Positions 35,045-46,210 of a DNA stretch of 64,000 nucleotides are shown piece by piece. The DNA lies in the NCBI GenBank assembly GCA_029718625.1, contig CM056397.1:682001-746000 (forward strand), given 5' to 3'. Numbering within the stretch: position 1 is the first letter of the stretch; each line of letters starts with the position of its first letter. The DNA is from Synaphobranchus kaupii. Its lineage: Eukaryota; Chordata; Actinopteri; Anguilliformes; Synaphobranchidae. The translations under genes were made by a program, and so were the position numbers. A model generated the notes under the pieces. The model searched no databases and had not been told where the DNA came from. It saw only the letters and a list, made by a program, of their open reading frames with translations.

Positions 35045-35069
35045 GGGGGGGGGGGGGGGGGGGGGGGGG
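35045..35069. repeat. Poly-G tract (25)
   Basis: Twenty-five consecutive G on the plus strand. ORFs on either strand across it (poly-Gly, poly-Pro) are artefacts. Confidence 0.96.
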
Positions 35070-36219
35070 TCCCGCAGCGCCACATTGCATTGCGTTTTGC
35101 ACTCCGTATATTTTCCTGCTTTTTTTCCCCTTTGTCATCACATGCCTGAAATTTGGCCCCACCACTTTTGGAGCTGTGGTGCCACCTCTGCCCAGAACAG
35201 TCACTACTACCACCAGTTTGCCATCACTGCTGTGCTATCATAATGGGCAGAGCTAGACGGCACAGCATGCAATTCATTCATTTGACCGCAAGATGGCACA
35301 GTCACCTTATTCATCCCAGTTATTTGCAAGAAGATGGACTAGAGCAGCAGAACAAACATTATTTTGTTAACAGCAAGCTAACTCTAGGCCGTAAAAATAC
35401 GAACATGTCTATTTCTCTGACAGATGTAATTTATTTTCAAGGATGACAACAAAAGTGTTAAAAGGAGAGGAGGTGTGTGACATTTATATTGATGCTAACG
35501 AACCAGCTTTGAGGCTGGCTCAGAGCAGGTATGGATTCATTCATCATAGCACACAGATCTGTGTGTAATATCGCATGCCCTCTTATTCTACAGAGATTTT
35601 TTTTTTTCAAAATAAAGTTTATTTTCTAATGGAAGTACATTTTTTCTCAGAATATAATGTGGGTAGTAAAAATCATATATGTATAGGCTAATTCGGGGCT
35701 ATGTATAAACAGTGCTGTAATTTCTACATGGTGAAAACAAAATGTATAATAATACCCTTTAATAAAAGGCCTGAGAATCTGCACTTTAACCACATATGAA
35801 TTGTTTCATTACATATCTACAATTGTGGAGTACAGAATTAAATCAGGAAAAGATATGTCTTTGTCCCAAACATCATGGAGGGCACTGTAGCCTAGGTGGT
35901 GCTACAGTATAGCTCACTTCAGATGCCATGGAAAATGATGTTGTTCTGATCTGATTAGACCCATGAATTATGAAAGTCATACAAGCAGTGTTGCTTACAT
36001 TTTTCATTGTTTTTATTTTTAACCAGCCTAAAATGAGCCTACAGTCAACAAGCTTTAATGTGCTTTAAATAACAGTTAGCTAGCTAGCCAGCTAGTCACC
36101 AGTCACCAGCCAGAGTCAAAGCCTGCGGCCCCCTGAAGTCCTGCAGACTGCGCAGAGGTATCCGACACACCCATGCAAGCATGTCTCCCCTCCACTATCA
36201 TTATGCATCACATTATTCC

Positions 36220-36350
36220 GACTCGCCGGTTTGAGAGCGACTTGCCGTTCTGGACAGGCGACTTGTCGGTATGAGAGCGACTCGCTGTTGTGGAGAAGCC
36301 ACTCGTTGGTTTGAGAGCAACTTGCCGTTGTGGAAAAGCGACTTCACTAA
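36220..36350 (+). repeat. Minisatellite, about 40-bp units
   Basis: Alternating words GGTTTGAGAGCGACTTGCCG and GTTGTGGAGAAGCCACTCG repeat about three times. The same units occur at 40035-40235 and, reverse complemented, at 26300-26345. Confidence 0.8.
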
Positions 36351-36453
36351 CCAGTTCTGTTATTTGTTTTAGTAGTCTCTGCTGGAATAAAAACCTGACG
36401 TAAACTCAATTTGCACCTGGTTTCATTTTAAAAATAGCCTACATATTATTAGG

Positions 36454-36657
36454 CTAACCATAACAATTCCGTTTCTTTTTACACAGGCTATTGCCTTCAA
36501 ATATTCCATATGCAAAAGTTTGTTGGTCTGTTTTCAGACCAATGCCAGATATTGCTATCCAGACTATTCTTGACCAGGGACATTCAAGTAAAAAATGTTC
36601 TATGGTTTCATCACCAGAACAGCATGGCATTGGGCATTGTTTGGTTGTTAGCCTACA
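36454..36657 (-). pseudogene. LINE reverse-transcriptase zinc-binding end (L1/Tx1-like)
   Basis: The minus-strand frame reads TTKQCPMPCCSGDETIEHFL then LECPWSRIVW: a Cys-x-x-Cys, His, Cys pattern typical of the zf-RVT domain at the carboxyl end of L1/Tx1-type LINE proteins. The adjoining upstream part lies beyond the Tc1 element at 38261-38377, so the LINE was split by that insertion. Confidence 0.65.
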
Positions 36658-36659
36658 TA

Positions 36660-38258
36660 CAGTCAAGCCGGAAAGTCTGCACACCTCTTTCACCTTCTCC
36701 ACGTTTTATTACGTTACAGACTTATACTACAATAGATTGAGTTCATGTTTTGCCTCAAACATCTACACACAATAGCCAATAATGACGAAGTGAAAACAGG
36801 TTTTTAGAAAATATGCAATTTTATTTTACTGACAAAAATAGGTTATTTAGGGGTTACATATCTGTACACACCCTTAGCCTAATACTTGGTTGCTGCACCT
36901 TTGGCAGCGATTACAGCTTCAAGGCGTCTTGGGAAAGAAGCTACGAGCTTGGCACACTTGTTTATGGACATTTTTGCCCATTCCTCTTGGCATATCCTTG
37001 CAAGCTCCGTCAGGTTGGATGGGGAGCGTCGGTACACAGCCATTTTCAGCTCTTTCCACAGATGTTCAATTGGATTCAGGTCTGGGCTCTGGCTGGGCCA
37101 CTCAAGGACATGCACAGACTTTCTCCGAAGTCACTCCTTTGTTCTCTTGGCTGTGTGCTTCGGGTCGTTGTCATGTTGGAAGGTGAACCTTCGCCCCAGT
37201 CTGAGATCCAGAGCGCTCTGGAGCAGGTTTTCTTCAAGGATCTCGGTGTACTTAACTGCATTCATCTTTCCCTCTATCAGGACTAGTCGCCCCGTTCCCG
37301 CTGCTGAAAAACATCCCCACATCATGATGCTGCCACCGCCAGGCTTCACTGTAGGGATGGTATTAGCCAGGTGATGAGCGGTATTCAGGCCAAAAAGTTC
37401 AATTTTGGTTTCATCAGACCAGAGAATCTTGATTCTCATGGTTTGAGAGTCCTCTAGGTGCCTTTTGGCAAACTCCAAGCGGGCTGTGATGTGCCTTTTA
37501 CTAAGGAGGGGCTTCCGTCTGACCACTCTACCATAAAGGCCTGATTGGTGGAGTGCTGCCTGGATGGTTGATCTTCTGAAAGGTTCTCCCATCTCCACAA
37601 GGATACGCTGGAGCTCTGTCAGAGTGACGCTCGGGTTCCTGCTCACCTCCCTGGCTAAGGCCCGTCTTCCCCGTCTTGCTCAGTTTGGCCGGGCGGCCAG
37701 GTCTAGGAAGATTCTTGGTGGTTCCAAACTTCTTCCATTTACGAATGATGGTGGCCACTGTGCTCTTTGGGACCTGTAAAGCTGCAGAGATTTTTCCGTA
37801 CCCTTCTCCAGATCTATGCCTTGACACAATCCTGTTTCTGAGGTCTGCAGATAATTCCTTTGACCCCATGGCTTGGAGTTTGCTCTGACATGCACTGTCA
37901 ACTGTGGGACCTTATATAGGCAGGTGTTGGCAATCCCCAATCATGTCCAATCAATTGAATTTATCACAGGTGGACTCCAATTAAGTTGTAGAAACATCTC
38001 AAGCAGTATCAGTGGAAACAAAATGCACCTCAGCTCACTTTTGGGTGTCATATCAAAGTGTGTACATATGATATTTTACATTTAGATTTTTAATAAATTA
38101 GCACAAATGTCTAAAAACCTGTTTTCACTTTGTCATTATGGGCTATTTTGTGTAGAATTTTGAGACAAAAAATGAACTCAATCTATTGTAGAATATGTCT
38201 GTAACGTAATAAAACGTGGAGAAGGTGAAAGGGGTGTGCAGACTTTCCGGCTTGACTG
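36660..38258 (-). mobile_element. Tc1 transposon, full length (1599 bp)
   Basis: Both ends carry CAGTCAAGCCGGAAAGTCTG as long inverted repeats, still matching for roughly 90 bp with few differences. TA flanks both sides (36658-36659, 38259-38260). The length of 1.6 kb is standard for Tc1 elements. The transposase inside has only about two disabling changes. Confidence 0.95.
36879..37869 (-). pseudogene. Tc1 transposase, nearly intact
   Basis: Three minus-strand segments cover the protein: 37869 to about 37680 (start MGSKELSADLRNRIV, helix-turn-helix, RPGRPAKLS linker), 37646-37131 ([10 protein letters not shown], then [13 protein letters not shown] with the first Asp and [11 protein letters not shown] with the second) and 37115-36879 (WPSQSPDLNPIEHLW with the Glu). 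The DDE residues are all present. A frameshift lies between the first two near 37650-37690, and one in-frame TGA follows TKE at 37131-37133. Similar elements in fish encode about 340 residues, which matches the overall span. Confidence 0.93.
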
Positions 38259-38260
38259 TA

Positions 38261-38377
38261 ACAGCTCCATTGCACTATAGCTACTGCTCTTACCGCCAAT
38301 CTCCTCACAGATACCAACCATGCTACATCTCTTAAGTTTTCTGATAAGAGTTTAAGTATGTTCTGTAGCCTATGCAT
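38261..38377 (-). pseudogene. LINE fragment, other side of the Tc1 insertion
   Basis: Minus-strand frame ENLRDVAWLVSVRRLAVRAV resembles the segment that precedes the zf-RVT domain in Tx1-like LINE proteins. It ends at the TA next to the Tc1 element and the zinc-binding part resumes at 36657. Confidence 0.55.
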
Positions 38378-38379
38378 TT

Positions 38380-39096
38380 ATATCACAGGGAGAAATATCT
38401 TTATATGGGCCTTGTTTGTGTTGTGTGCATGGGTAATGAAGATGCCCAAGTCTGTCAAATGTTACCGTTTATTTTTGCTGAATTCAAACACCTGAATTAA
38501 AACACATAGAAAACACTCTCAGGGATCTCTCAATGACAGCAGCAGTTCAACGGTTAGATGGCATTAACGGACTGGGAACAAAGTTATTACAGTATGATAG
38601 TCTACATAGAATTTTAAAAAGGAAAAGAAAGACAAAAAATATGTACCTGAATTAAAACGCATAGAAAACACTCTCAGGGATCTCTCAATGGCAGCAGTTC
38701 AACTACAGAAAGGAAACCAACAATTAGCTTCAAGTTAAAGACTAAAATCCATTAATGTTAGCTAGCGAACGTTATTGTAACGTTATAGCTAAGTTAGCAA
38801 GATACAACAAATAAATAGCCTTTTTATAAAAAGCCGTTTTATAAAAACATTTAACACCGATAAATACATTCATTATACTCCAGAATAACCCTTTAACATT
38901 ACATTAATGTTCATGGCCGATTTATAAAGCTTATATAATTATTATTTGTAAAATATATCAAATCTGCTTCATAACTGTAGGCTACATAGCCTACCGGTTA
39001 TATGGCATTAACGGACTGGGAACAATAGCGTTGCGATCACCCTTGGTTACCAAAACCCCAATGCCACCAACTAATAGGACAGCACTGTAAGGGGAG
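38380..39096. other. Non-coding interval
   Basis: No gene seen. A 45-60-bp segment, AAAACACTCTCAGGGATCTC with flanks, occurs twice (about 38498-38555 and 38655-38705), a small local duplication. Confidence 0.6.
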
Positions 39097-39800
39097 TGTA
39101 AGGTTCGGAGAACCAAACGCAACCGACAAGGATTTCTAAAAGCGTATCTAGAGAGATACGCCACAAAATGCGGAAGTAGCCGCACCAGAACTGGGATAAC
39201 ACAGGATCGGGAGCAAAACTTCCCTAGCACAAGGCAAAACAAAGCAACCTTCAAAAACTGAGGCGATCTTGATAATCAGCGAGAATTACTAACAAAAAAA
39301 CCTCACGCACTAAATAATTAGACGTAACAAGAGGTAGTGAAACAAAACAAAACAAACACCCTGTATAAACGGGCGAGAGAATGAAATGAAACTACAACCT
39401 GTCACCTACAGCTCTAGGTGAAAACGAGCTGAACAAAAAGGTAACTGGCAGAAGAGTACAAAGGATAACGAGAGAAAGGAAAGAAAAAGACTAAAATAAA
39501 TCTTTCTCCTAACTCGAAACCGGACTTGCTGCGTTTCCTATTCGTACGAACCAGAAATGCAGCGACCAAATCTTATACCTTACCAACTTGATATGTTGTC
39601 AACATAGCAAAGACAATATCGAAGTGCAGAAATGCGGATGTCCTGAGGTATTTATAGCCGAAAAGAAATGCAAAGCAGGTGCAGAGAATAATTGTCGGGC
39701 AAAATACGAATACCGGAACGGAGGTCCAATAGAGCATCCCGACGACGCCAAAAAGAAAGACGACCGCAGAAACAGCAGGGGCTGCAAATACCCATGACAA
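39097..39800 (-). mobile_element. LTR-like sequence, probable solo LTR
   Basis: Begins TGTAAGGTTCGGAGAACC and ends CCCATGACA, and lacks coding similarity. Read on the minus strand the end GGTTCTCCGAACCTTACA resembles the end of the LTR at 10582-11211 (GGAACCTTAACA). No flanking duplication was found, so boundaries are approximate. Confidence 0.45.
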
Positions 39801-39964
39801 GCACATGACTGTACAATGGTGACTCCCAATAGAAACATTAGAATATACAATATACAGAGAGATATGCTACAGAGAATAATACAGGATATTAGAATAATAA
39901 AAGCATTTTTTTTTTTATTGTAATAAAATTTTTTTAAACATAACTAATCTTGTTACACCTACAT

Positions 39965-40235
39965 ACAGTGAAAGTAATCAGTTTGGGACCAACTAGTGTC
40001 GTTTTGCTAGCGAGACGTGTCTGTTTTATTCTGACTTGGCGTTGTGGAGAAGCGACTCGCCGTTGTGGAGAAGCAACTTGTCGGTTTGAGAGCGACTCGT
40101 CGTTGTGGAGAAGCGTCACGTCAGTTTGAGAGCGACTCGCTGTTGTGGAGAAGCGCCTCGTCGGTGTGAGACCGACTCGCCATTGTGAGGAAGCGACTGG
40201 TCGGTTTGACATACTCCCTTGTTATTGTGGAAAAG
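39965..40235 (+). repeat. Minisatellite-bearing repeat, longest copy
   Basis: After a lead-in (TTTGGGACCAACTAGTGTCG) come about five alternations of GTTGTGGAGAAGCGACTCG and GGTTTGAGAGCGACTCG. The unit is about 40 bp, each varying by a few bases. Confidence 0.85.
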
Positions 40236-42100
40236 CGGCCAACGTAGCACAAAGCCATCACTGGTTGTGTATTAAGCTCTCTCGAGAAAGATTGCGCACA
40301 TAGCCTACGTTAGGTAACCTATGGAATTTGTGAGGGGCGACACTAATAAAAGAAGCCCAAACAACTAGGTTAGCTGTCTCTGCCAATATGCAAAAGTCTG
40401 TAGAGATCCTATAAAAACCACATATGCCATATAGGCTACAATAGCCTACTTACAAAAGTATAAATAAATAAATAAATACTTACAAATAGTATAAATAGTA
40501 AAATAAATATGTGGTAGAAAACTAGCATACATTTTTTACTAAATTATAGGCTATAGTTCCCTACATGGTAGCCTACTCCCTAAATATTGAGAGATTGTAG
40601 CCTATAATAATTGTATACAAACAGGCTATATAGCCTAATATAATGCTAATAAACATGATTTATTCTAAAACCTTGCAAGTATGATCATATATGATTTTTA
40701 CAGACCTTTCACATGGATGTCTCATTTCAAAGTTAAAAGTTACCTTTAATTTGTCTTTATGTCATAAAAACACACACTGCAAAACAAAGCCTGCCCTATT
40801 TTAATATGTTAATTCATAGCCCGATGGGGGAGGGAATTGTCAACCGACAAATGCCCTGGCAAAACGGCGCCTAGTCACTTCCGGCCATCGACGTCGGTTT
40901 TGGGAGCCGGGCACTACTGTGAGTTTTTGTCTTATCTTTCTGTTCTATTTATTTTTCTGTCAGCCGATCTATCTATGTCTATTAGTCGATGGCTGTGTCC
41001 GAATTAGAGCCATAATTAATGTTACTGCGTCCTGTGTAATAATTAATGTTACTGCGTCCTGTGTAATGTTACTCGCATGTGTAACTTGCTGCTTACTGCA
41101 TAGGCCATTTAGGTACAACTGTTTAAACTGTTTAAAACATTAATTACAATGATGTGTTCTTCCATGAGGAAATTTCTGTCATTTTCACATTTACAGTTTG
41201 AATGACCATATTATCTTAAGATGGTAAGATGAAAAAACACAGGGCCAAGTTACATTAAATAATTTAGAAAATATTTGGTAGCATTGCTTAGGAATAGAGC
41301 TAGTTTAATTAGTGTGAGCTACGATAGGCAATATTGTTGGTTGTATCTTGGCCTCATTTTGATATCAATACTTAACGGCAGGCCTAGTTTTTGCAAGTTG
41401 TTAACGTTAATGAATAACTTAGTTTTTTGTAGGCTATGCGTGAGTAACTTCGCATTTTTGTACGATGAAAATGTTTTTTGTTCAGATATCAGTTCTTTTT
41501 GTACTGTGCTTGGTATGAGTAGCTAACTGATAATTGTCGAATAAATGAATGAACCATAAGACAGGCTAATGAAATCTAGCCGTTATACATGGTCAAGTCT
41601 CAGTAGGCAATAGGTGTAGCCTACGTCTTAATGTTAACATAAGTGTAATTTGTATTTCGGGAAAGCCAGAGCAAGCACCCTGTGTAACAAAGTTTGTTGG
41701 CTAGCTAATTAGCAAGCTAGCTAAATAATTTACGAGCATTTTGGTATGAAACACAGGCTAGCTAGCTAACTATTTAACTATTATGAACCTGGCTCAGTTG
41801 AAACTTGACTCATCATAAACGCTGTATGCTGTCAGCTAGCTACCATAGGTTAACTAGTTATTGAGCCTAGCCTACAATACAATCATGTTAGCTAGACTAG
41901 GAATTAAGCAGTTTGAATGTACATTGAAACATTGAAAACATTAAATGACTATACCAATCAAATGTAACATTTCCTGGACGCTACCTTTTCCTTGATCAAA
42001 TCTTAGATTACCTGAATCTTCAACATCCCTTAGAAATACTGCAATGGCATTAAGTAGAGGCTAAGAACAGTTCAGCGGTCCGGATAGAAAGATAACTTAT
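40236..42100. other. Non-coding interval
   Basis: No gene recognised. Includes the 27-bp tandem repeat at 41014-41067 and GCTAGCTAGC-rich stretches at about 41698-41900. Confidence 0.6.
41014..41067 (+). repeat. Two exact 27-bp tandem units
   Basis: AATTAATGTTACTGCGTCCT... is repeated directly with no difference. Confidence 0.93.
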
Positions 42101-42779
42101 TGTTACGATATGCTCAGGATAGGACCCAAATGCAGGACTCAGAGGCAGAAAGCTGGTTGTACTCCACACAGGAGACGTTTCTTAAAAATAAATGCACACA
42201 GCAGGCAGTAGATTCAGGAAGCTGGCAGGCAAGACTGTGTTGCGAGTAGGAGTCAGGGTTGTACTGAGCAGAGGAAACAGGCAAGCAGGTAGCAGGACTG
42301 GGCAGTTAAACTGGACAGGTGTCAGGACGGAACTGAGATCGGGCAGTAGGGAAACAGGCTGGGCGAGCTGACAAAATAGATCACAGACAGGTAAAAAACA
42401 CAACAAGACAGAATCTCGCAGGGAAAAGATGGCCGGGGTTACTCTCAACACAAAATGAGAAAACGATCTGGACCTGACTAGTGCGTGGGCAGAAACTAAA
42501 TAGTGCAAAAACCAGGTACGGGAACTTTCGTGATACTACAGGGCATGTGGAATGTGGTGAGCTGGTATGGTGGTTGTCTGGTGATGAGAGGGGAGAGACT
42601 GGAGCTGATCAGGGGGAGGAACCGGGAACTACCAGGGAAGCCACGCCGAGCCTGCAAACGTAAGCAACTGAAAGTAAAGACGCACAGGGTAAACATAAAA
42701 ACATGACACGAAACGAAAGGAATGGGAGCACAAAAGAAACATAAGGAAGGTGGACTGGGAGGAACAGTGGGATGTTACA
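42101..42779 (-). mobile_element. Gypsy LTR (3' LTR of the minus-strand element)
   Basis: Starts TGTTACGATATGC and ends GATGTTACA. It contains GGACCCAAATGCAGGACTCA, the complement of the R/U5 signature of fish Gypsy LTRs. It lies directly beyond the carboxyl end of the polyprotein frame, as expected for a 3' LTR. The matching 5' LTR is missing. Confidence 0.8.
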
Positions 42780-42837
42780 GTAGATAAACTGGACAGGTGT
42801 CAGGACGGAACTGAGATCGCACAGGAGGGATCTCAGT

Positions 42838-43941
42838 TCATTCGTTTTTCATTATTCTGTAAAGCACTTTGAATTGTATCCCACCGGCGGATGTCCAAAA
42901 TGCGCCAGACCGAGGGGGTGGAGGGGGAACAGTCGGAGGGCAGAGTGGACTGGAGGTGACAGGCTTGAGTTGAGAGATGTGAAAGACTGGATGGATCTTG
43001 AGGGCTGGAGGGAGCTTTAATTTGATAGCAGAAAGGTTAATGACAGAGTCTTTGGTATATGGACCGAAGAACCGGGGCTGGAGTTTTTTGGAGATACCTT
43101 GGAGTGGAATGTCAGAAGTGGAGAGCCTGACCGGCTGTCCTGGAGAATACTGGGGGGTTGCGGTGTGGTGATGGTCCACCAGGCGCTGAGTGCAGGCAGT
43201 GGAGTGGAGGTGTGCGGTGTGGGTGTCCCTCCAAATCCTCCTGCAGCGGCGTAGGTGTGCCTGCACTGAAGGGACGGAGACCTCCTCGTCCTGGTCCGGG
43301 AACAGGGGCAGCTGGTACCCCAGGGAACACTCAAAGGGAGAAAGACCGGTGGCAGAACTGGTTAGTGAATTCTGAGCGTACTCAACCCAGGGTAACAGCT
43401 TGCTCCAGGACGAGGGATTCCGGGCGGTGACGCAGCACAGGGCTGCTCCCAGGTCCTGATTAGCCCTCTCGGTCTGGCCGTTCATCTGGGGATGGTAGTC
43501 GGAGGACAGGCTGACGGAGGCCCCCAGGGCCTGGCAGAAGGATTTCCAGACGTGGGAGGCGAACTGGGGGCCACGGTCAGATACTGGACGTACCACATGG
43601 CGCACCAGTAACTCACGGTTCCTGACATCATAGTTGCACTCTGCGGCAGACAGCCCGTGGGAGAAGAAGGCATAGGGATGGAGTTTCTGGTGCTCTGCCA
43701 AGTGGTGAGACAGGATAGCACCGACCCCAGAATCTGACGCATCTACCTCCACAATGAACTGACGGGCCGGATCAGGGTGAACTAGGACAGGAGCAGAGGT
43801 GAACCGGGTCTTGAGATTCGTGAAGGCGACGTCAGCTTCTGGGGTCCAGGAGAATGGAATGGCTGAGGTAAGTTTGGTTAGGGGCACAGCTACCCAGCTA
43901 TAATCACAGATGAATCTCCTATAGAAATTTGTGAAGCCCAA
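42838..43941 (-). pseudogene. Gypsy pol: RT connection, RNase H and integrase carboxyl half, with internal deletion
   Basis: A 367-codon minus frame begins [14 protein letters not shown] (end of RT), continues with the RNase H start ([27 protein letters not shown]) and then passes directly to [30 protein letters not shown] and the chromodomain-proximal PRFFGPY and [11 protein letters not shown]. The rest of RNase H and the integrase zinc finger and first catalytic Asp are missing, without loss of frame. Integrase Asp (SDRG) and Glu (QTERAN) remain. Annotated as a defective retrotransposon relic. Confidence 0.88.
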
Positions 43942-44079
43942 GAATTGCTGCAGCTGTTTGAGGGAGGTCGGCCGGGGCCACTCCGGATCCTGACTTTTTC
44001 ATGATCAGTCTTCACCTGCCCACTCTCTACGATGAAGCCTAAGAAGCTTACAGAGGTCATGTGAAACTTACATTTTTCT

Positions 44080-44563
44080 GCTTTGACAATTTATTTTCAA
44101 GAAGCCGTTGCAATACGTGCTGAGTGTGTTCTTGCGGGAGAATATTAAAATGTCGTCGAGGTAAACGAAGACTGACCAGTTTAGTAGGTCCCTGAGGACG
44201 TCATTCAACACACACAGCTGGAGTGTTAGTTAACCCAAACGGCATCACCAGGTATTCGAAGTAGCCCAGTGGGGTGTTGAATGCCGTCTTCCACTTGTCT
44301 CCCTCCCGGATGCGAACCAAGTGGTAGGCATTTCTGAGGTCGAGCTTGGAAAACACAGTGGCTTCTCGTAAAGGCTCAAACACAAAATTAATTAAAGGCA
44401 GAGGGTATTTATTCTTCACGGTGATGGCGTTCAGGCCACAGTATTCAATACAGGGACGTAGTGACTTATCTTTTTTAGAAACAAAGAAGAACCCGGCACC
44501 GACTGGGGATGATGATGGGCGGATTATACCTGCTGTGAGTGAGTTGTGGAAGTAGGACTCCAT
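44080..44563 (-). pseudogene. Gypsy reverse transcriptase, broken
   Basis: Minus frame 44563-44201 reads [20 protein letters not shown], then [20 protein letters not shown] and [11 protein letters not shown] blocks with the first catalytic Asp. In a shifted frame at about 44200-44080 comes SVFVYLDDILIFS, the YLDD active-site motif. A frameshift therefore separates the two. The segment joins the downstream frame at 43941 through further damage. Confidence 0.88.
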
Positions 44564-44807
44564 AGCTGTTCTCTCCGGTCAAGACAGGTAGAATAGGTGG
44601 CTGGACGGCAGTGGAGCCCCTGGAAGTAGATTAATGCAGCAATCATAAGGCCTATGGGGAGGCAATGACAATGCATGGCATTTACTGAATACTTCAGCTA
44701 GGTCATGATACACAGGCGGAATGGAAGACAGGTTAGACGGCTTGGGGTTAGACGGAGGAACAGCGGCCTCTGCGGGTTTTCGGGTAAGTGAGGATTAGGT
44801 AAAATGT

Positions 44808-45531
44808 GTATTTTCTGAATCCAGCGGTTCCAACAGTCAATGCCCTTGTTAAAACGTTCAGCACTCTGAATACTGAACACAGGCGATATTGCGTGCTAAA
44901 ACCCCTCTCTTAACCTACATTCAAAATAAGTTTTACGTTATTTTAATTTAATAATTATTATTAAAAATGACAATCATCAATTAAATCGCCAAATTCTTTG
45001 ATAGGTAAGTCGAACAGTAACCTGGTGGATCAAACAACAAGCCAAAACAAGGTCTAAATCAGGTCTTGAGATTAAAGAATTTTATTAAGCGAAAACAGTC
45101 AATTAGAATAATGACTTGAAATCATACATTCACTAAGGAATGTAGGCTGACTACTTATAATTTACAAAATGGAAGACATTAAACCAGACATTAATTTGGA
45201 TATACCAGTAAAAGAGAGATAAGCCAAAAATTGCCAATATTATTTACCCTCCAGCTGAACAGGAACAAAAGGAAAGGCACGAGGAACCAAAAAGAATGAC
45301 TTCTTCACCAACAAACTCCAAACTGACTAAATTCTTTTTCTGCGGTGCAACTATAAAATACCTCCACAGGAAGACCATCCCTGTCCTGATTGGGTTAAGG
45401 TATGGGGGAGGGGGGGGAGAGGGGTCATTTATGACAAAGACTGGCTTATCTTTGATGTTGGGGGGGTGAGAGAGAGAGAGACAGAGAGCGACAGAGATAG
45501 AGAGAAGAGGGGGAATATTAGATATCCTACA
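44808..45531 (+). mobile_element. LTR-like repeat, copy B, inserted in the Gypsy element
   Basis: Begins TGTGTATTTTCTGAATCC and ends GATATCCTACA. It shares ordered sequence with 25110-25660 and separates the protease part of the Gypsy element from its RT part, so it is a later insertion. The right portion is GA-rich (GAGAGAGAGAGAGACAGAG). Confidence 0.6.
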
Positions 45532-45659
45532 GGGTGCTAGAGCAGACTGCAGATAGGAGGAGTGGCAATATGGGCTCCAGATTTGGATTTTGTTTGTGGC
45601 CGAATTGGGGGATCCCCGAATGGGGATTGTGGTGTTTAAGCCATGGTTGGCCGAGAACC

Positions 45660-46210
45660 ATGGGAGACTGAGGAAAGGTTATGATGTGGAACTGCATGGT
45701 TTCAATGTGATTGCCCCGACAGGATCAGGTGCAGTGGTTTGGTGGTGTGAGTGACCCGGGCAATGAGCTTCCCGTCCAGAGCGTGGGGGTTGAGAGGGAC
45801 GGTGAGAGGTAGAGTGGCGATGCCGGCTTGACCGACTAAGGTGGCATCTAGGAAGTTTTCGTCTGCTCCAGAATCCACCAGGGTGCACAACAGCAGGGAC
45901 TGCTGGTTCCACATGAGTGTGGCATTGATTTGGAATCTGGACTGGGCTGCTGAGGGAGAGGAGATATGGCTCACCAGGACACCCAGCTTTACTGGTGAGC
46001 CACCCCTTTTGGGCGTAAGGGACAGGTGAGTAGGACATGGCCAGTTTGACCTGGCAAACACCTTCTCGTGGTGTCCCCCGTCAGTAACTTATGACTGCCA
46101 ATCGCAGTCATAAGCGAAACAGAATTTGCCAATTTAGGGCCCTCACCCGGGCTGGTGCTCGGCTGCAGTCGGGGAGGAGAGCCGGTGGTGATTACTCCGC
46201 TGGCCTCCAA
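45660..46210 (-). pseudogene. Gypsy gag end and protease
   Basis: Minus frame 46061-45702 contains CTLVDSGADENFLD, the aspartic-protease DSGA motif. The neighbouring frame (46210-45989) carries QTGHVLLTCPLRPKG, the remains of a gag zinc knuckle. The rest of gag and the 5' LTR are absent: at about 46085 the sequence changes to a LINE on the opposite strand. Confidence 0.82.

Larger units (their letters stand above)
34342..36453. other. Non-coding interval
   Basis: No gene recognised. Contains an AATAAA near 34470 that may belong to the hAT gene, a GAGAGGAGGATGAGAGG-type purine-rich stretch at 34385-34450, the poly-G tract and a minisatellite fragment at 36220-36350. Confidence 0.6.

Noticed and set aside
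35004..35256. ORFs with poly-Gly or poly-Pro
   Set aside because: They are translations of the 25-base G tract.
36813..37374. 157- and 162-codon plus-strand ORFs
   Set aside because: Antisense shadows of the Tc1 transposase, which has the DDE motifs on the minus strand.
39588..39797. Cysteine-containing ORF (CGCPEVFIAEKKCK)
   Set aside because: Lies within LTR-like sequence and has no known domain.
43158..43430. Plus-strand ORF rich in Gly, Pro and Arg
   Set aside because: Antisense shadow of the Gypsy integrase frame.
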